From Pseudomonas benzenivorans (GTDB lineage: Bacteria > Pseudomonadota > Gammaproteobacteria > Pseudomonadales > Pseudomonadaceae): a DNA stretch of 64,000 nucleotides. Location: positions 3,038,001 through 3,102,000 of the forward strand of contig NZ_CP073346.1 in assembly GCF_024397895.1 (NCBI RefSeq). The letters run 5' to 3'. Within the stretch, counting starts at the first letter, position 1, and each line of letters opens with the position of its first letter. The position numbers and the translations under genes were made by a program. Below the pieces are notes generated by a model that was given only the letters and a program-made list of their open reading frames with translations, was not told the origin of the DNA and ran no database searches. Below, one piece after another: positions 16,792 through 25,520 of this stretch.

Positions 16792-19700
16792 GCCAGGTCA
16801 ATCGTCTTTCCCAGGGCGGGCGCATCGATCGCAGCCAGCCCCTGAGCTTCAAGTTCAACGGCGAGACCTACCAGGGCTTTGCCGGCGACACCCTGGCCGC
16901 CGCACTGCTGGCCAACGGCATCGACGTCGTCGGCCGCAGCTTCAAGTACTCGCGTCCGCGCGGCATCGTCGCCGCCGGCGCCGAAGAGCCGAACGCCGTG
17001 CTGCAGATCGGTTCCACCGAAGCGGCGCAGATCCCCAACGTGCGCGCCACCCAGCAGGCCCTGTACAGCGGCCTGGTCGCCAGCAGCGTGAACGGCTGGC
17101 CGAACGTCAACACCGACCTCATGGGTATCCTCGGCAAGGTCGGCGGCAAGATGATGCCGCCGGGGTTCTACTACAAGACCTTCATGTACCCGCAGAACCT
17201 CTGGCTGACCTACGAGAAGTACATCCGCAAGGCAGCCGGCCTGGGCCGTGCGCCGCGTGAGAACGATCCGGACAGCTACGACTACATGAACCAGCACTGC
17301 GACGTGCTGGTGGTCGGCTCCGGCCCTGCCGGCCTGGCCGCGGCACTGGCCGCCGGCCGCAGCGGCGCCCGGGTGATCCTCGCCGACGAGCAGGAAGAAT
17401 TCGGTGGCAGCCTGCTGTCCACCCGCGAGACCCTCGACGGCAAGCCTGCCGCCGAGTGGGCCGCGACTGTCCTCGCCGAGCTGGAGAAGATGCCGGAAGT
17501 GACCCTGTTGCCGCGCTCCACGGTCAACGGCTACCACGACCACAACTTCCTCACCATCCACCAGCGCCTGACCGACCACCTCGGTGAAGTCGCGCCGATG
17601 GGCCAGGTGCGTCAGCGCATGCACCGCGTGCGTGCCAAGCGCGTGGTCCTGGCCACCGGCGCCCACGAGCGTCCGCAGGTCTATGCCAACAACGACGTGC
17701 CCGGCAACATGCTGGCCGACGCGGTCTCCACCTATGTGCGCCGCTACGGCGTCGCGCCGGGCCGCAAGCTGGTGCTGTCGACCAACAACGACTACGCCTA
17801 CCGCGTGGTCCTGGACTGGCTGGACGCCGGCCAGCAGGTGGTCGCAGTCGCCGATGCGCGCAGCAACCCGCGCGGCACCTGGGTCGAGGAAGCGCGCAAG
17901 CGTGGCGTGCGCGTGCTCACCGGCAGCGCCGTGGTCGAAGCCCGTGGCAGCAAGCGGGTTTCCGGTGCGCGCATCTGCGCCATCGACCTGAACAAGCACA
18001 AGGTCACCAGCCCGGGCGAGATGCTCGACTGCGACCTGATCGTCAGCTCCGGCGGCTACAGCCCGGTGGTGCACCTGGCTTCGCACCTGGGCGGTCGTCC
18101 GGTGTGGCGCGAAGACATCCTCGCGTTCGTCCCGGGTGAGGGCTTCCAGAAGCGCCTGTGCGCTGGCGCGGTCAACGGTGTGTTCGCCCTCGGCGACGCC
18201 CTGGCCGATGGTTTCGAGGCAGGCGCCTCGGCGGCCGCCGAAACCGGCTTCAAGGCCGTCACCGGCAGCCTGCCGAAGGTCGAAAAGCGCACCGAGGAAG
18301 CGGCTGTCGCGCTGTTCCAGGTGCCCCACGACAAATCCACCGCACGGGCGCCGAAGCAGTTCGTCGACCTGCAGAACGACGTCACCGCGGCCGGCATCGA
18401 ACTGGCCACCCGCGAGGGCTTCGAGTCGGTCGAGCACGTCAAGCGCTACACCGCGCTGGGCTTCGGCACCGACCAGGGCAAGCTGGGCAACATCAACGGT
18501 CTGGCCATCGCCGCCCGTTCGCTGGGGGTGAGCATCCCCGAGATGGGCACCACCATGTTCCGCCCGAACTACACCCCGGTGACCTTCGGCGCCCTGGCCG
18601 GGCGCAACTGTGGCGAGCTGTTCGACGCCAAGCGTTACACCGCGTTGCACGCCTGGCACCTGAAGCACGGCGCCGAGTTCGAAGACGTCGGCCAGTGGAA
18701 GCGTCCGTGGTACTTCCCGAAGAACGGTGAAGACCTGCACGCCGCCGTGGCTCGCGAGTGCCTGGCCGTGCGCAACTCGGTCGGTCTGCTCGATGCCTCG
18801 ACCCTGGGCAAGATCGACATCCAGGGCCCGGATGCGCGCGAGTTCCTCAACCGCATCTACAGCAACGCCTGGACCAAGCTGGACGTGGGCAAGGCCCGCT
18901 ACGGCCTGATGTGCAAGGAAGACGGCATGGTCACCGACGACGGTGTCACCGCCTGCCTGGCCGACAACCACTTCCTGATGACCACCACCACCGGCGGCGC
19001 GGCGCGCATCATGGAGTGGCTGGAAATCTACCACCAGACCGAATGGCCGGAGCTGAAGGTGTACTTCACCTCGGTCACCGATCACTGGGCCACCCTGACC
19101 CTGTCCGGCCCCAACAGCCGCAAGCTGCTGGCCGAGGTCACCGACATCGACCTGGACAAGGACGGCTTCCCGTTCATGACCTGGAAGGAAGGCAACGTCG
19201 GCGGCGTACCGGCCCGTGTGTTCCGCATCTCCTTCACCGGTGAGCTGAGCTACGAAGTCAACATCCAGGCCGACTACGCCATGGGTGTGCTGGAGAAGAT
19301 CGCCGAGGCGGGCAAGAAGTACGACCTGACCCCCTACGGCACCGAGACCATGCACGTGCTGCGGGCCGAGAAGGGCTTCATCATCGTCGGTCAGGACACC
19401 GATGGCTCGGTCACCCCGGACGACCTGGGCATGGGCTGGTGCGTCGGTCGCAACAAGCCGTTCTCCTGGATCGGCTGGCGCGGCATGAACCGCGAGGACT
19501 GCCTGCGTGAAGACCGCAAGCAGCTGGTCGGCCTCAAGCCGGTCGACCCGAACAAGGTGCTGCCGGAAGGCGCGCAGCTGGTGTTCGATCCGAAGCAGTC
19601 GATCCCGATGACCATGGTCGGTCACGTGACCTCCAGCTACATGAGCGCGGCGTTGGGCTACTCCTTCGCCATGGCCCTGGTCAAGGGCGGCCTCAAGCGC

Positions 19701-19805
19701 ATGGGCGAGAAAGTCTACGCGCCGCTGGTCGATGGCAGCGTGATCGAAGCGGAGATCTGCAGCCCGGTGTTCTACGACCCGAAAGGCGATCGTCAGAACA
19801 TCTGA
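16788..19805 (+). CDS. soxA: Sarcosine oxidase alpha subunit
   Basis: A 1005-residue subunit with three parts. The N-terminal ferredoxin-like fold (about 1-120, FKFNGETYQGFAGDTLAAAL) lacks cluster ligands. The central FAD/NAD-binding region (from about 165) has VLVVGSGPAGLAAALAAGRSG and the second nucleotide-binding fold VVLATGAHERP. The C-terminal half is GcvT-like and binds tetrahydrofolate, so the methyl group leaves as 5,10-methylene-THF or as formaldehyde. Its length is standard for the family. It overlaps soxD and is followed by soxG after a hairpin. Confidence 0.96.
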   Translation: MSQVNRLSQGGRIDRSQPLSFKFNGETYQGFAGDTLAAALLANGIDVVGRSFKYSRPRGIVAAGAEEPNAVLQIGSTEAAQIPNVRATQQALYSGLVASSVNGWPNVNTDLMGILGKVGGKMMPPGFYYKTFMYPQNLWLTYEKYIRKAAGLGRAPRENDPDSYDYMNQHCDVLVVGSGPAGLAAALAAGRSGARVILADEQEEFGGSLLSTRETLDGKPAAEWAATVLAELEKMPEVTLLPRSTVNGYHDHNFLTIHQRLTDHLGEVAPMGQVRQRMHRVRAKRVVLATGAHERPQVYANNDVPGNMLADAVSTYVRRYGVAPGRKLVLSTNNDYAYRVVLDWLDAGQQVVAVADARSNPRGTWVEEARKRGVRVLTGSAVVEARGSKRVSGARICAIDLNKHKVTSPGEMLDCDLIVSSGGYSPVVHLASHLGGRPVWREDILAFVPGEGFQKRLCAGAVNGVFALGDALADGFEAGASAAAETGFKAVTGSLPKVEKRTEEAAVALFQVPHDKSTARAPKQFVDLQNDVTAAGIELATREGFESVEHVKRYTALGFGTDQGKLGNINGLAIAARSLGVSIPEMGTTMFRPNYTPVTFGALAGRNCGELFDAKRYTALHAWHLKHGAEFEDVGQWKRPWYFPKNGEDLHAAVARECLAVRNSVGLLDASTLGKIDIQGPDAREFLNRIYSNAWTKLDVGKARYGLMCKEDGMVTDDGVTACLADNHFLMTTTTGGAARIMEWLEIYHQTEWPELKVYFTSVTDHWATLTLSGPNSRKLLAEVTDIDLDKDGFPFMTWKEGNVGGVPARVFRISFTGELSYEVNIQADYAMGVLEKIAEAGKKYDLTPYGTETMHVLRAEKGFIIVGQDTDGSVTPDDLGMGWCVGRNKPFSWIGWRGMNREDCLREDRKQLVGLKPVDPNKVLPEGAQLVFDPKQSIPMTMVGHVTSSYMSAALGYSFAMALVKGGLKRMGEKVYAPLVDGSVIEAEICSPVFYDPKGDRQNI

Positions 19806-19823
19806 GCCCTCTGCACCCAACCC

Positions 19824-19847
19824 GAGGAGCCGGCGCGCCGGCTCCTC
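19824..19847 (+). other. 24-bp perfect palindrome between soxA and soxG
   Basis: GAGGAGCCGGCG (19824-19835) is followed at once by its exact reverse complement (19836-19847). In RNA this gives a very stable stem, and no T-run follows. It is the third strong hairpin in the glyA-sox transcript gaps. Confidence 0.7.
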
Positions 19848-19880
19848 CAGGTCAACAGACATTAGCGACAGGTTAACAAC

Positions 19881-20510
19881 ATGACCGCGATCAACGTCTA
19901 CAAGCAGCGTCCCGATGCCGGCCAGGCCGAATCCCCGCTGTTCCACGCCGGTCTCGACGAGGCGGCACGCAAGGGCAAGAGCGGCGCGGGGGTGACCCTG
20001 CGCGAGAAGAAACTGCTCGGCCACCTGATCCTGCGCGGCGACGCCAGCGACAGCAACTTCTCCGGCGCCGTGCACAAGGCCCTGGGCCTGGAACTGCCGG
20101 TGGCCCTGACCCTGGTTGCCAGCGGCGAGACCTCGCTGCAATGGCTGTCCCCGGACGAGTGGCTGCTGATCGTGCCGAGCGGCGAAGAGTTCGCCACCGA
20201 GCAGAAGCTGCGTGCGGCCCTTGAAGGTCAGCACTTCGCCATCGTCAACGTCAGCGGCGGCCAGACCATCGTCGAGCTGAGCGGGCCCAAGGTCCGCGAG
20301 CTGCTGATGAAGTCGACGTCCTACGACGTGCACCCGAGCAACTTCCCGGTGGGCAAGGCCGTGGGCACCGTCTTCGCCAAGTCCCAGCTGGTGATCCGCC
20401 ACACCGGCGAAGACACCTGGGAGCTGCTGGTGCGCCGCAGCTTCGCCGACTACATCTGGCTGTGGCTGCAGGATGCCAGCGCCGAGTACGGCCTGGCGAT
20501 CAAGGCCTGA
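19881..20510 (+). CDS. soxG: Sarcosine oxidase gamma subunit
   Basis: A 209-residue small subunit related to the folate-binding GcvT fold. LSPDEWLLIVPSG, FAIVNVSGGQTIVELSGP and WELLVRRSFADYIWLWL are typical of SoxG. It completes the heterotetramer, which oxidises sarcosine with FAD, FMN and NAD. It lies 75 bases after soxA; purU follows within 70 bases on the same strand, so the operon probably continues. Confidence 0.94.
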   Translation: MTAINVYKQRPDAGQAESPLFHAGLDEAARKGKSGAGVTLREKKLLGHLILRGDASDSNFSGAVHKALGLELPVALTLVASGETSLQWLSPDEWLLIVPSGEEFATEQKLRAALEGQHFAIVNVSGGQTIVELSGPKVRELLMKSTSYDVHPSNFPVGKAVGTVFAKSQLVIRHTGEDTWELLVRRSFADYIWLWLQDASAEYGLAIKA

Positions 20511-20578
20511 GCCGGGTCTAGCTTTCCTGCGGGGCGGCTGCGGCCGTCCTCGTGGGTCATTTGAAGGGAAGGATCACT

Positions 20579-21442
20579 ATGAGCCGCGCCCCCGACACCT
20601 GGATTCTCACCGCCCACTGCCCGAGCGTGCTCGGTACCGTGGATGCGGTGACGCGCCTGCTCTACGAGCAGCAGTGCTATGTCACCGAGCACCATTCGTT
20701 CGATGACCGGTTGTCCGCACGCTTCTTCATTCGCGTCGAGTTCCGCGCCCCGGCCGGTTTCGACGAGACCAACTTCCGTGCGATTCTCGACGAGCGCCTG
20801 TCGCCCTTCGACATGCAGACCGAGCTGACCCCGCCGGGCTACCGGGCCAAGGTGGTGCTGATGGTCTCCAAGGCCGACCACTGCCTCAATGACCTGCTGT
20901 ACCGGCAGCGCATTGGCCACCTGGCCATGGACGTGGTCGCGGTGGTGTCCAACCACCCCGATCTGGAGCCGTTGGCGCGCTGGCACGACATCCCGTACCA
21001 CTATTTCCCCCTCGACCCCAATGACAAGCCGGCGCAGGAGCGCAAGGTCTGGCAGGTGATCGAGGAGACCGGTGCCGAACTGGTGGTGCTCGCCCGCTAC
21101 ATGCAGGTGCTGTCGCCGGAGCTGTGCCGCAAGCTGGATGGCTGGGCGATCAACATCCACCACTCGTTGCTGCCCGGCTTCAAGGGTGCCAAGCCCTACC
21201 ACCAGGCGTACCAGAAGGGCGTGAAGATGGTCGGGGCCACCGCCCACTACATCAACAACGACCTCGACGAGGGCCCGATCATCGCCCAGGGCGTCGAGGC
21301 GGTGGACCATGCCCACTACCCCGAAGACCTGATCGCCAAGGGCCGCGACATCGAGTGCCTGACCCTGGCCAAGGCCATCGGCTTCCATATCGAGCGGCGG
21401 GTGTTCGTCAACGCCAACCGCACGGTGGTGCTCAACGCGTAG
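20579..21442 (+). CDS. purU: Formyltetrahydrofolate deformylase
   Basis: A 287-residue hydrolase converting 10-formyl-THF to THF and formate. An N-terminal ACT domain (WILTAHCPSVLGTVDAV) is followed by a formyltransferase-like domain. The catalytic Asn-His-Asp arrangement is visible in INIHHSLLPGF, GATAHYI and DLDEGPIIAQ. The ATG at 20579 follows GAAGGGAAGG. After soxBDAG, the enzyme can recycle folate loaded with one-carbon units from sarcosine, yielding formate. Confidence 0.94.
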   Translation: MSRAPDTWILTAHCPSVLGTVDAVTRLLYEQQCYVTEHHSFDDRLSARFFIRVEFRAPAGFDETNFRAILDERLSPFDMQTELTPPGYRAKVVLMVSKADHCLNDLLYRQRIGHLAMDVVAVVSNHPDLEPLARWHDIPYHYFPLDPNDKPAQERKVWQVIEETGAELVVLARYMQVLSPELCRKLDGWAINIHHSLLPGFKGAKPYHQAYQKGVKMVGATAHYINNDLDEGPIIAQGVEAVDHAHYPEDLIAKGRDIECLTLAKAIGFHIERRVFVNANRTVVLNA

Positions 21443-21452
21443 CGCTACATCA

Positions 21453-21483
21453 GGTGGGCGGGTGCGCTTCGCCGCCGCCCACC
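21453..21483 (+). other. Hairpin after purU
   Basis: GGTGGGCGG (21453-21461) pairs with CCGCCCACC (21475-21483) around a GC-rich loop containing CGCTTCG. It could act as a weak terminator or stabiliser before fdhA; there is no clear T-run. Confidence 0.5.
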
Positions 21484-21643
21484 GCAGCATAGATTTGACT
21501 CGGTCTTGCGCCGGGTCGGAGGAGGGTCAGCCGAGTGCGACACGTTCGGCGTCCATTGCGCAACACATGCACATTGCTCCAATGCAAGGCCGCGCGGCCG
21601 CTGGCTGCGCCTTTGTATCCATTACAACAAAGGAGAACTACCA

Positions 21644-22843
21644 ATGTCTGGTAATCGTGGTGTTGTCTATCTCGGCGCAGGTAAGGTCGAGGTACAGAAA
21701 ATTGACTATCCGAAAATGCAGGATCCGCGCGGCAAGAAGATCGATCACGCCGTAATCCTGCGCGTGGTCTCGACCAACATCTGTGGCTCCGACCAGCACA
21801 TGGTGCGCGGCCGTACCACCGCACAGACCGGCCTGGTGCTGGGTCACGAGATCACCGGCGAGGTGATCGAGAAGGGGCGCGACGTCGAGAACCTGCAGAT
21901 CGGCGACCTGGTTTCGGTGCCGTTCAACGTCGCCTGCGGCCGTTGCCGCAGCTGCAAGGAACAGCACACCGGCGTCTGCCTGTCGGTCAACCCGGCCCGC
22001 CCGGGTGGCGCCTACGGTTACGTCGACATGGGCGACTGGACTGGGGGCCAGGCCGAGTACGCCATGGTGCCGTACGCCGACTTCAACCTGCTGAAGCTGC
22101 CGAATCGCGACAAGGCCATGGAGAAGATCCGTGACCTGACCTGCCTGTCCGACATCCTGCCGACCGGTTACCACGGCGCCGTCACTGCCGGCGTTGGCCC
22201 GGGCAGCACCGTCTACATCGCCGGTGCCGGCCCGGTTGGCCTGGCTGCCGCTGCCTCGGCTCGCCTGCTCGGCGCCGCCGTGGTCATCGTTGGTGACGTC
22301 AACCCGGTGCGTCTGGTGCATGCCAAGGCCCAGGGCTTCGAGATCGCCGACCTGTCCCAGGACACCCCGCTGCACGAGCAGATCGCCAACCTGCTGGGTG
22401 AGCCGGAAGTGGATTGCGCCATCGACGCCGTAGGCTTCGAGGCCCGCGGTCATGGCCACGAAGGCGTGCAGCACGAGGCTCCGGCCACCGTGCTCAACTC
22501 GCTGATGGGCGTGGTCCGGGTTGCCGGCAAGATCGGTATCCCGGGTCTGTACGTCACCGACGATCCGGGTGCGGTCGACGCGGCAGCCAAGAAGGGTGCC
22601 CTGAGCATCCGCTTCGGCCTGGGCTGGGCCAAGTCGCACAGCTTCCACACCGGTCAGACCCCGGTGATGAAGTACAACCGCCAGCTGATGCAGGCGATCA
22701 TGTGGGACCGCATCAACATCGCCGAAGTGGTTGGTGTGCAGGTGATCAGCCTGGACCAGGCACCGAATGGCTACCACGAGTTCGATGCCGGCGTGCCGAA
22801 GAAATTCGTCATCGACCCGCACAAGCTGTTCAGCGCCGCCTGA
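21644..22843 (+). CDS. fdhA: Glutathione-independent formaldehyde dehydrogenase
   Basis: A 399-residue zinc-containing medium-chain dehydrogenase that oxidises formaldehyde to formate with NAD and no added glutathione. Catalytic zinc ligands are visible as Cys47 in NICGSD and His68-Glu69 in LGHE. The structural zinc lobe is CGRCRSC ... C, and the Rossmann motif is YIAGAGPVGLAAA. The ATG at 21644 follows AAAGGAGAA. Its position after soxBDAG and purU fits removal of formaldehyde from sarcosine demethylation. A strong terminator closes the cluster. Confidence 0.96.
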   Translation: MSGNRGVVYLGAGKVEVQKIDYPKMQDPRGKKIDHAVILRVVSTNICGSDQHMVRGRTTAQTGLVLGHEITGEVIEKGRDVENLQIGDLVSVPFNVACGRCRSCKEQHTGVCLSVNPARPGGAYGYVDMGDWTGGQAEYAMVPYADFNLLKLPNRDKAMEKIRDLTCLSDILPTGYHGAVTAGVGPGSTVYIAGAGPVGLAAAASARLLGAAVVIVGDVNPVRLVHAKAQGFEIADLSQDTPLHEQIANLLGEPEVDCAIDAVGFEARGHGHEGVQHEAPATVLNSLMGVVRVAGKIGIPGLYVTDDPGAVDAAAKKGALSIRFGLGWAKSHSFHTGQTPVMKYNRQLMQAIMWDRINIAEVVGVQVISLDQAPNGYHEFDAGVPKKFVIDPHKLFSAA

Positions 22844-22863
22844 GTCTAGGGCGACACGAAAAA

Positions 22864-22889
22864 GGGCGGCCTCAGGGCCGCCCTTTTTT
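22864..22889 (+). terminator. Terminator after fdhA
   Basis: Stem GGGCGGCC / GGCCGCCC (22864-22871 with 22876-22883), loop TCAG, then TTTTTT. The preceding A-run also allows termination of the convergent acyltransferase transcript. Confidence 0.95.
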
Positions 22890-22910
22890 ATGGCTGCCGA
22901 TCGCAGCGGG

Positions 22911-23846
22911 CTATTTGCCGGCGAGTCCCTGGGCTTCGACCGGTTCTCTTGCCTCGACCCGGGCCTCGTCGCGCAGCTGCGCGATGCGCGCATCCTTCTC
23001 GCGCCACAGCTGGCTCACCCAGTCCTGCACCTGCTGGCGAAACTCGCCGTCGTTCTCGTAATCGCCCTGCCACAGCGCCGGGTCGAGGGGGCGCGTGCGG
23101 ATGTCCACGATGACCCTGGGCACCTGGCCGCTGATCAGAGCCCAGAACCCGGGAATCTGCCGGCCCGGGTAGACCAGGGTGACGTCCAGCACCGCGTCCA
23201 GCTGCTCGCCCAGGGCCGCCAGGACGAACGCCACGCCGCCGGCCTTGGGTTTGAGCAGGTAGCGGTAGGGGGATTGTTGCTGGGCGTGCTTGACCGGGGT
23301 GAAGCGGGTGCCCTCCAGGTAGTTGACCACGGTCACCGGCAGCTCGCGGAACTTCTCGCAGGCGCGTTTGGTGATGGCCAGGTCCTGGCCCTTGAGCTCC
23401 GGGTGCTTGGCCAACAGGGCTTTGGAGTAGCGCTTCATGAACGGGTAGTCGAGGGCCCAGAAGGCCAGTCCGAGCAGGGGCACCCAGATCAGCTGCTGCT
23501 TGAGGAAGAACTTGAAATAGGGCGTCTTGCGGTTGAAGGCCTGCACCAGCGCCGGAATGTCGACCCAGGACTGGTGGTTGCTGATCACCAGGTAGGAGGT
23601 GTCCCGGCGCAGCTCGCCGCCGCCGCGGATGTCCCAGGCGGTGGGCAGCAGGCAGGCGAAGATCAGTTTGTTGAGCTCGGCCCAGGTCTCGGCGACCCAC
23701 ATCACCCCACGCGAACTGGCGGCCTTGAGCGCCCGCCCGGGCAGGGCGAATTTGCCCAGGGCGATCAGCAGCAGCGGGCCGATCAGGATCAGGGTGTTGA
23801 GCACCAGCAGCAGGGTGACGCTCAGGGCGGTCAGCAGGCGGCGCAT
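22911..23846 (-). CDS. PlsC-family acyltransferase (YihG-like)
   Basis: A 311-residue membrane-bound acyltransferase. An N-terminal hydrophobic helix (LLVLNTLILIGPLLLIAL) anchors it. The catalytic H-X4-D motif is NHQSWVD, and NYLEGTRF is the substrate-binding block of lysophosphatidic acid acyltransferases; a further glycine-rich block is PKAGGVAFVL. Length and motifs resemble E. coli YihG. Acylation of a lysophospholipid is expected, but chain preference and acceptor are unknown. AAGGAG precedes the ATG. Confidence 0.85.
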   Translation of the reverse strand: MRRLLTALSVTLLLVLNTLILIGPLLLIALGKFALPGRALKAASSRGVMWVAETWAELNKLIFACLLPTAWDIRGGGELRRDTSYLVISNHQSWVDIPALVQAFNRKTPYFKFFLKQQLIWVPLLGLAFWALDYPFMKRYSKALLAKHPELKGQDLAITKRACEKFRELPVTVVNYLEGTRFTPVKHAQQQSPYRYLLKPKAGGVAFVLAALGEQLDAVLDVTLVYPGRQIPGFWALISGQVPRVIVDIRTRPLDPALWQGDYENDGEFRQQVQDWVSQLWREKDARIAQLRDEARVEAREPVEAQGLAGK

Positions 23847-24005
23847 GGCTACTCCTTGTGTCGTGCGGACGGGGCGCAGCCATGATAAGCAGGGCCTGTG
23901 CCGACCTCCAAGTCACGGCCCTCGGGAGAGGGCTGAAAGTTGCGCGATTGCACTCTGCCAGCGCTGTGAATGGCTTATGCTTAGCCCGTCCCCACCAACC
24001 CCACA

Positions 24006-25286
24006 GTGGCTGTCGCCGTGCTCAAACGTATTTCCGTCAACGAGCTGCTGCCAGGCATGTACATCCACGAACTGTGCGGCTCATGGATGGAGCACCCGTT
24101 CTGGAAGACCAAGTTCCTGCTCAATAGCGGCAAAGACCTGCAGCGTATTCTCGAAAGCGGCATCCGCGAGGTGTGGATCGACACCAGCAAGGGCCTGGAT
24201 CTGCCCAGCGGCCAGACGGCCGAACAGGTCGAGGTGGAGACCGAGGCGGTGTTGCTGGCCGCCGCGCCCGTGCAGTCGCCCGAGACCTTCACTCCGGTTG
24301 CCGAGACGGTCCAGAAGCGCGCCCTGGAGGAGGAGGTCGAGCGAGCGGCCAAGCTCTGCGACAGCTCCAAGGCGGCGGTCATGAAGATGTTCGGCGATGC
24401 GCGCATGGGCCGGGCGATCGAGGTTGGTCAGGTGGGGGAGATGGTCGACGAGATCTCCGCCTCGATCATGCGTCAGCCCAACGCACTGATCAGCCTGGCA
24501 CGGCTCAAGCACGCCGATGAATACACCTACATGCACTCGGTGGCGGTCTGCGCGCTGATGATCGCCCTGGCCCGCCAGCTCGGCCTGGCCGAGGAGCAGG
24601 TGCGCGAGGCGGGCATGGCCGGTTTGCTTCACGACATCGGCAAGATGTGCATGCCCCTGGCCGTGCTGAACAAGCCCGGCAAGCTGACCGACAGCGAATT
24701 CGCCACCATGCGCGGCCACCCCGAGGCTGGCGCGCGCCTGTTGATCGACAGCAAGCAGGTCAGCGCGCTGGTGCTGGATGTCTGCCTGCACCACCACGAG
24801 AAGATCGACGGCACCGGCTACCCCCATCGCCTGGCCGGCGAGCAGATCAGCCTGTTCGCGCGCATGGGCGCGGTGTGCGACGTGTACGACGCCATCACCT
24901 CCAATCGCCCCTACAAGGCCGGCTGGGAGCCCGCGGAGTCGATCCACAAGATGGCCGAGTGGAGCAAGGGCCACTTCGACGAGCGGGTGTTCCAGGCCTT
25001 CGTCAAGACGGTCGGCATCTACCCCACCGGCTCGCTGGTGCGCCTGCAGAGCGGCCGCCTCGGGGTGGTGCTGGAGCAGCATGGCAAGTCGCTGCTGACC
25101 CCGCAGGTCAAGGTGTTCTTCTCGGCCAAGAGCAAACTGCCGATTCCCCAGGAAGTCATCGACCTGAGCAAGCTAAATGGGCAGGATCGCATCGTCGGCC
25201 GCGAGTCGCCCGCCGAATGGGGTTTTCGCAATCTAAGCGAGCTGTGGACGGGCCTGCCGAGCCGCGAGTCTGTGGCATTGAGCTGA
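24006..25286 (+). CDS. HD-GYP domain cyclic-di-GMP phosphodiesterase with DUF3391
   Basis: A protein of about 426 residues. The N-terminal DUF3391 domain opens with LKRISVNELLPGMYIHEL. The HD-GYP domain (about 170-340) contains GLLHDIGKM and HHHEKIDGTGYP, so both HD and GYP motifs are intact and hydrolysis of cyclic-di-GMP is expected. There is no membrane segment. Start codons available are GTG 24006 and GTG 24018; the second is closer to the conserved sequence. It is followed by a chemoreceptor on the same strand, so both may influence motility. Confidence 0.88.
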   Translation: MAVAVLKRISVNELLPGMYIHELCGSWMEHPFWKTKFLLNSGKDLQRILESGIREVWIDTSKGLDLPSGQTAEQVEVETEAVLLAAAPVQSPETFTPVAETVQKRALEEEVERAAKLCDSSKAAVMKMFGDARMGRAIEVGQVGEMVDEISASIMRQPNALISLARLKHADEYTYMHSVAVCALMIALARQLGLAEEQVREAGMAGLLHDIGKMCMPLAVLNKPGKLTDSEFATMRGHPEAGARLLIDSKQVSALVLDVCLHHHEKIDGTGYPHRLAGEQISLFARMGAVCDVYDAITSNRPYKAGWEPAESIHKMAEWSKGHFDERVFQAFVKTVGIYPTGSLVRLQSGRLGVVLEQHGKSLLTPQVKVFFSAKSKLPIPQEVIDLSKLNGQDRIVGRESPAEWGFRNLSELWTGLPSRESVALS

Positions 25287-25520
25287 AGCGTGGATCTGAT
25301 AAGGCCCGGCTCGTCGGCTTTCTGGCGCAAAGCCCGGACCTAAGGCTGCAGTTGGTCGGCCTGGGCTTGCTGCCCTTGCTAAGCGCGAGGCTCTGAAGTG
25401 GGGTTCTGCAGATGACCCGTGGGTCGCGGCCCGACCGCGGCGCAGTTCTTGCTTGCATGTCCGCCATTGCATTCGCCGTCGCCATTGCCGGCGGCGGCCT
25501 TGAACCATTGAGAGGTCGCC

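Noticed and set aside
16710..20402. A 1230-codon open frame on the minus strand opposite soxA/soxG
   Set aside because: It is the complement of the intact soxD-soxA-soxG coding strand and shows no recognisable domain, only GC-driven openness.
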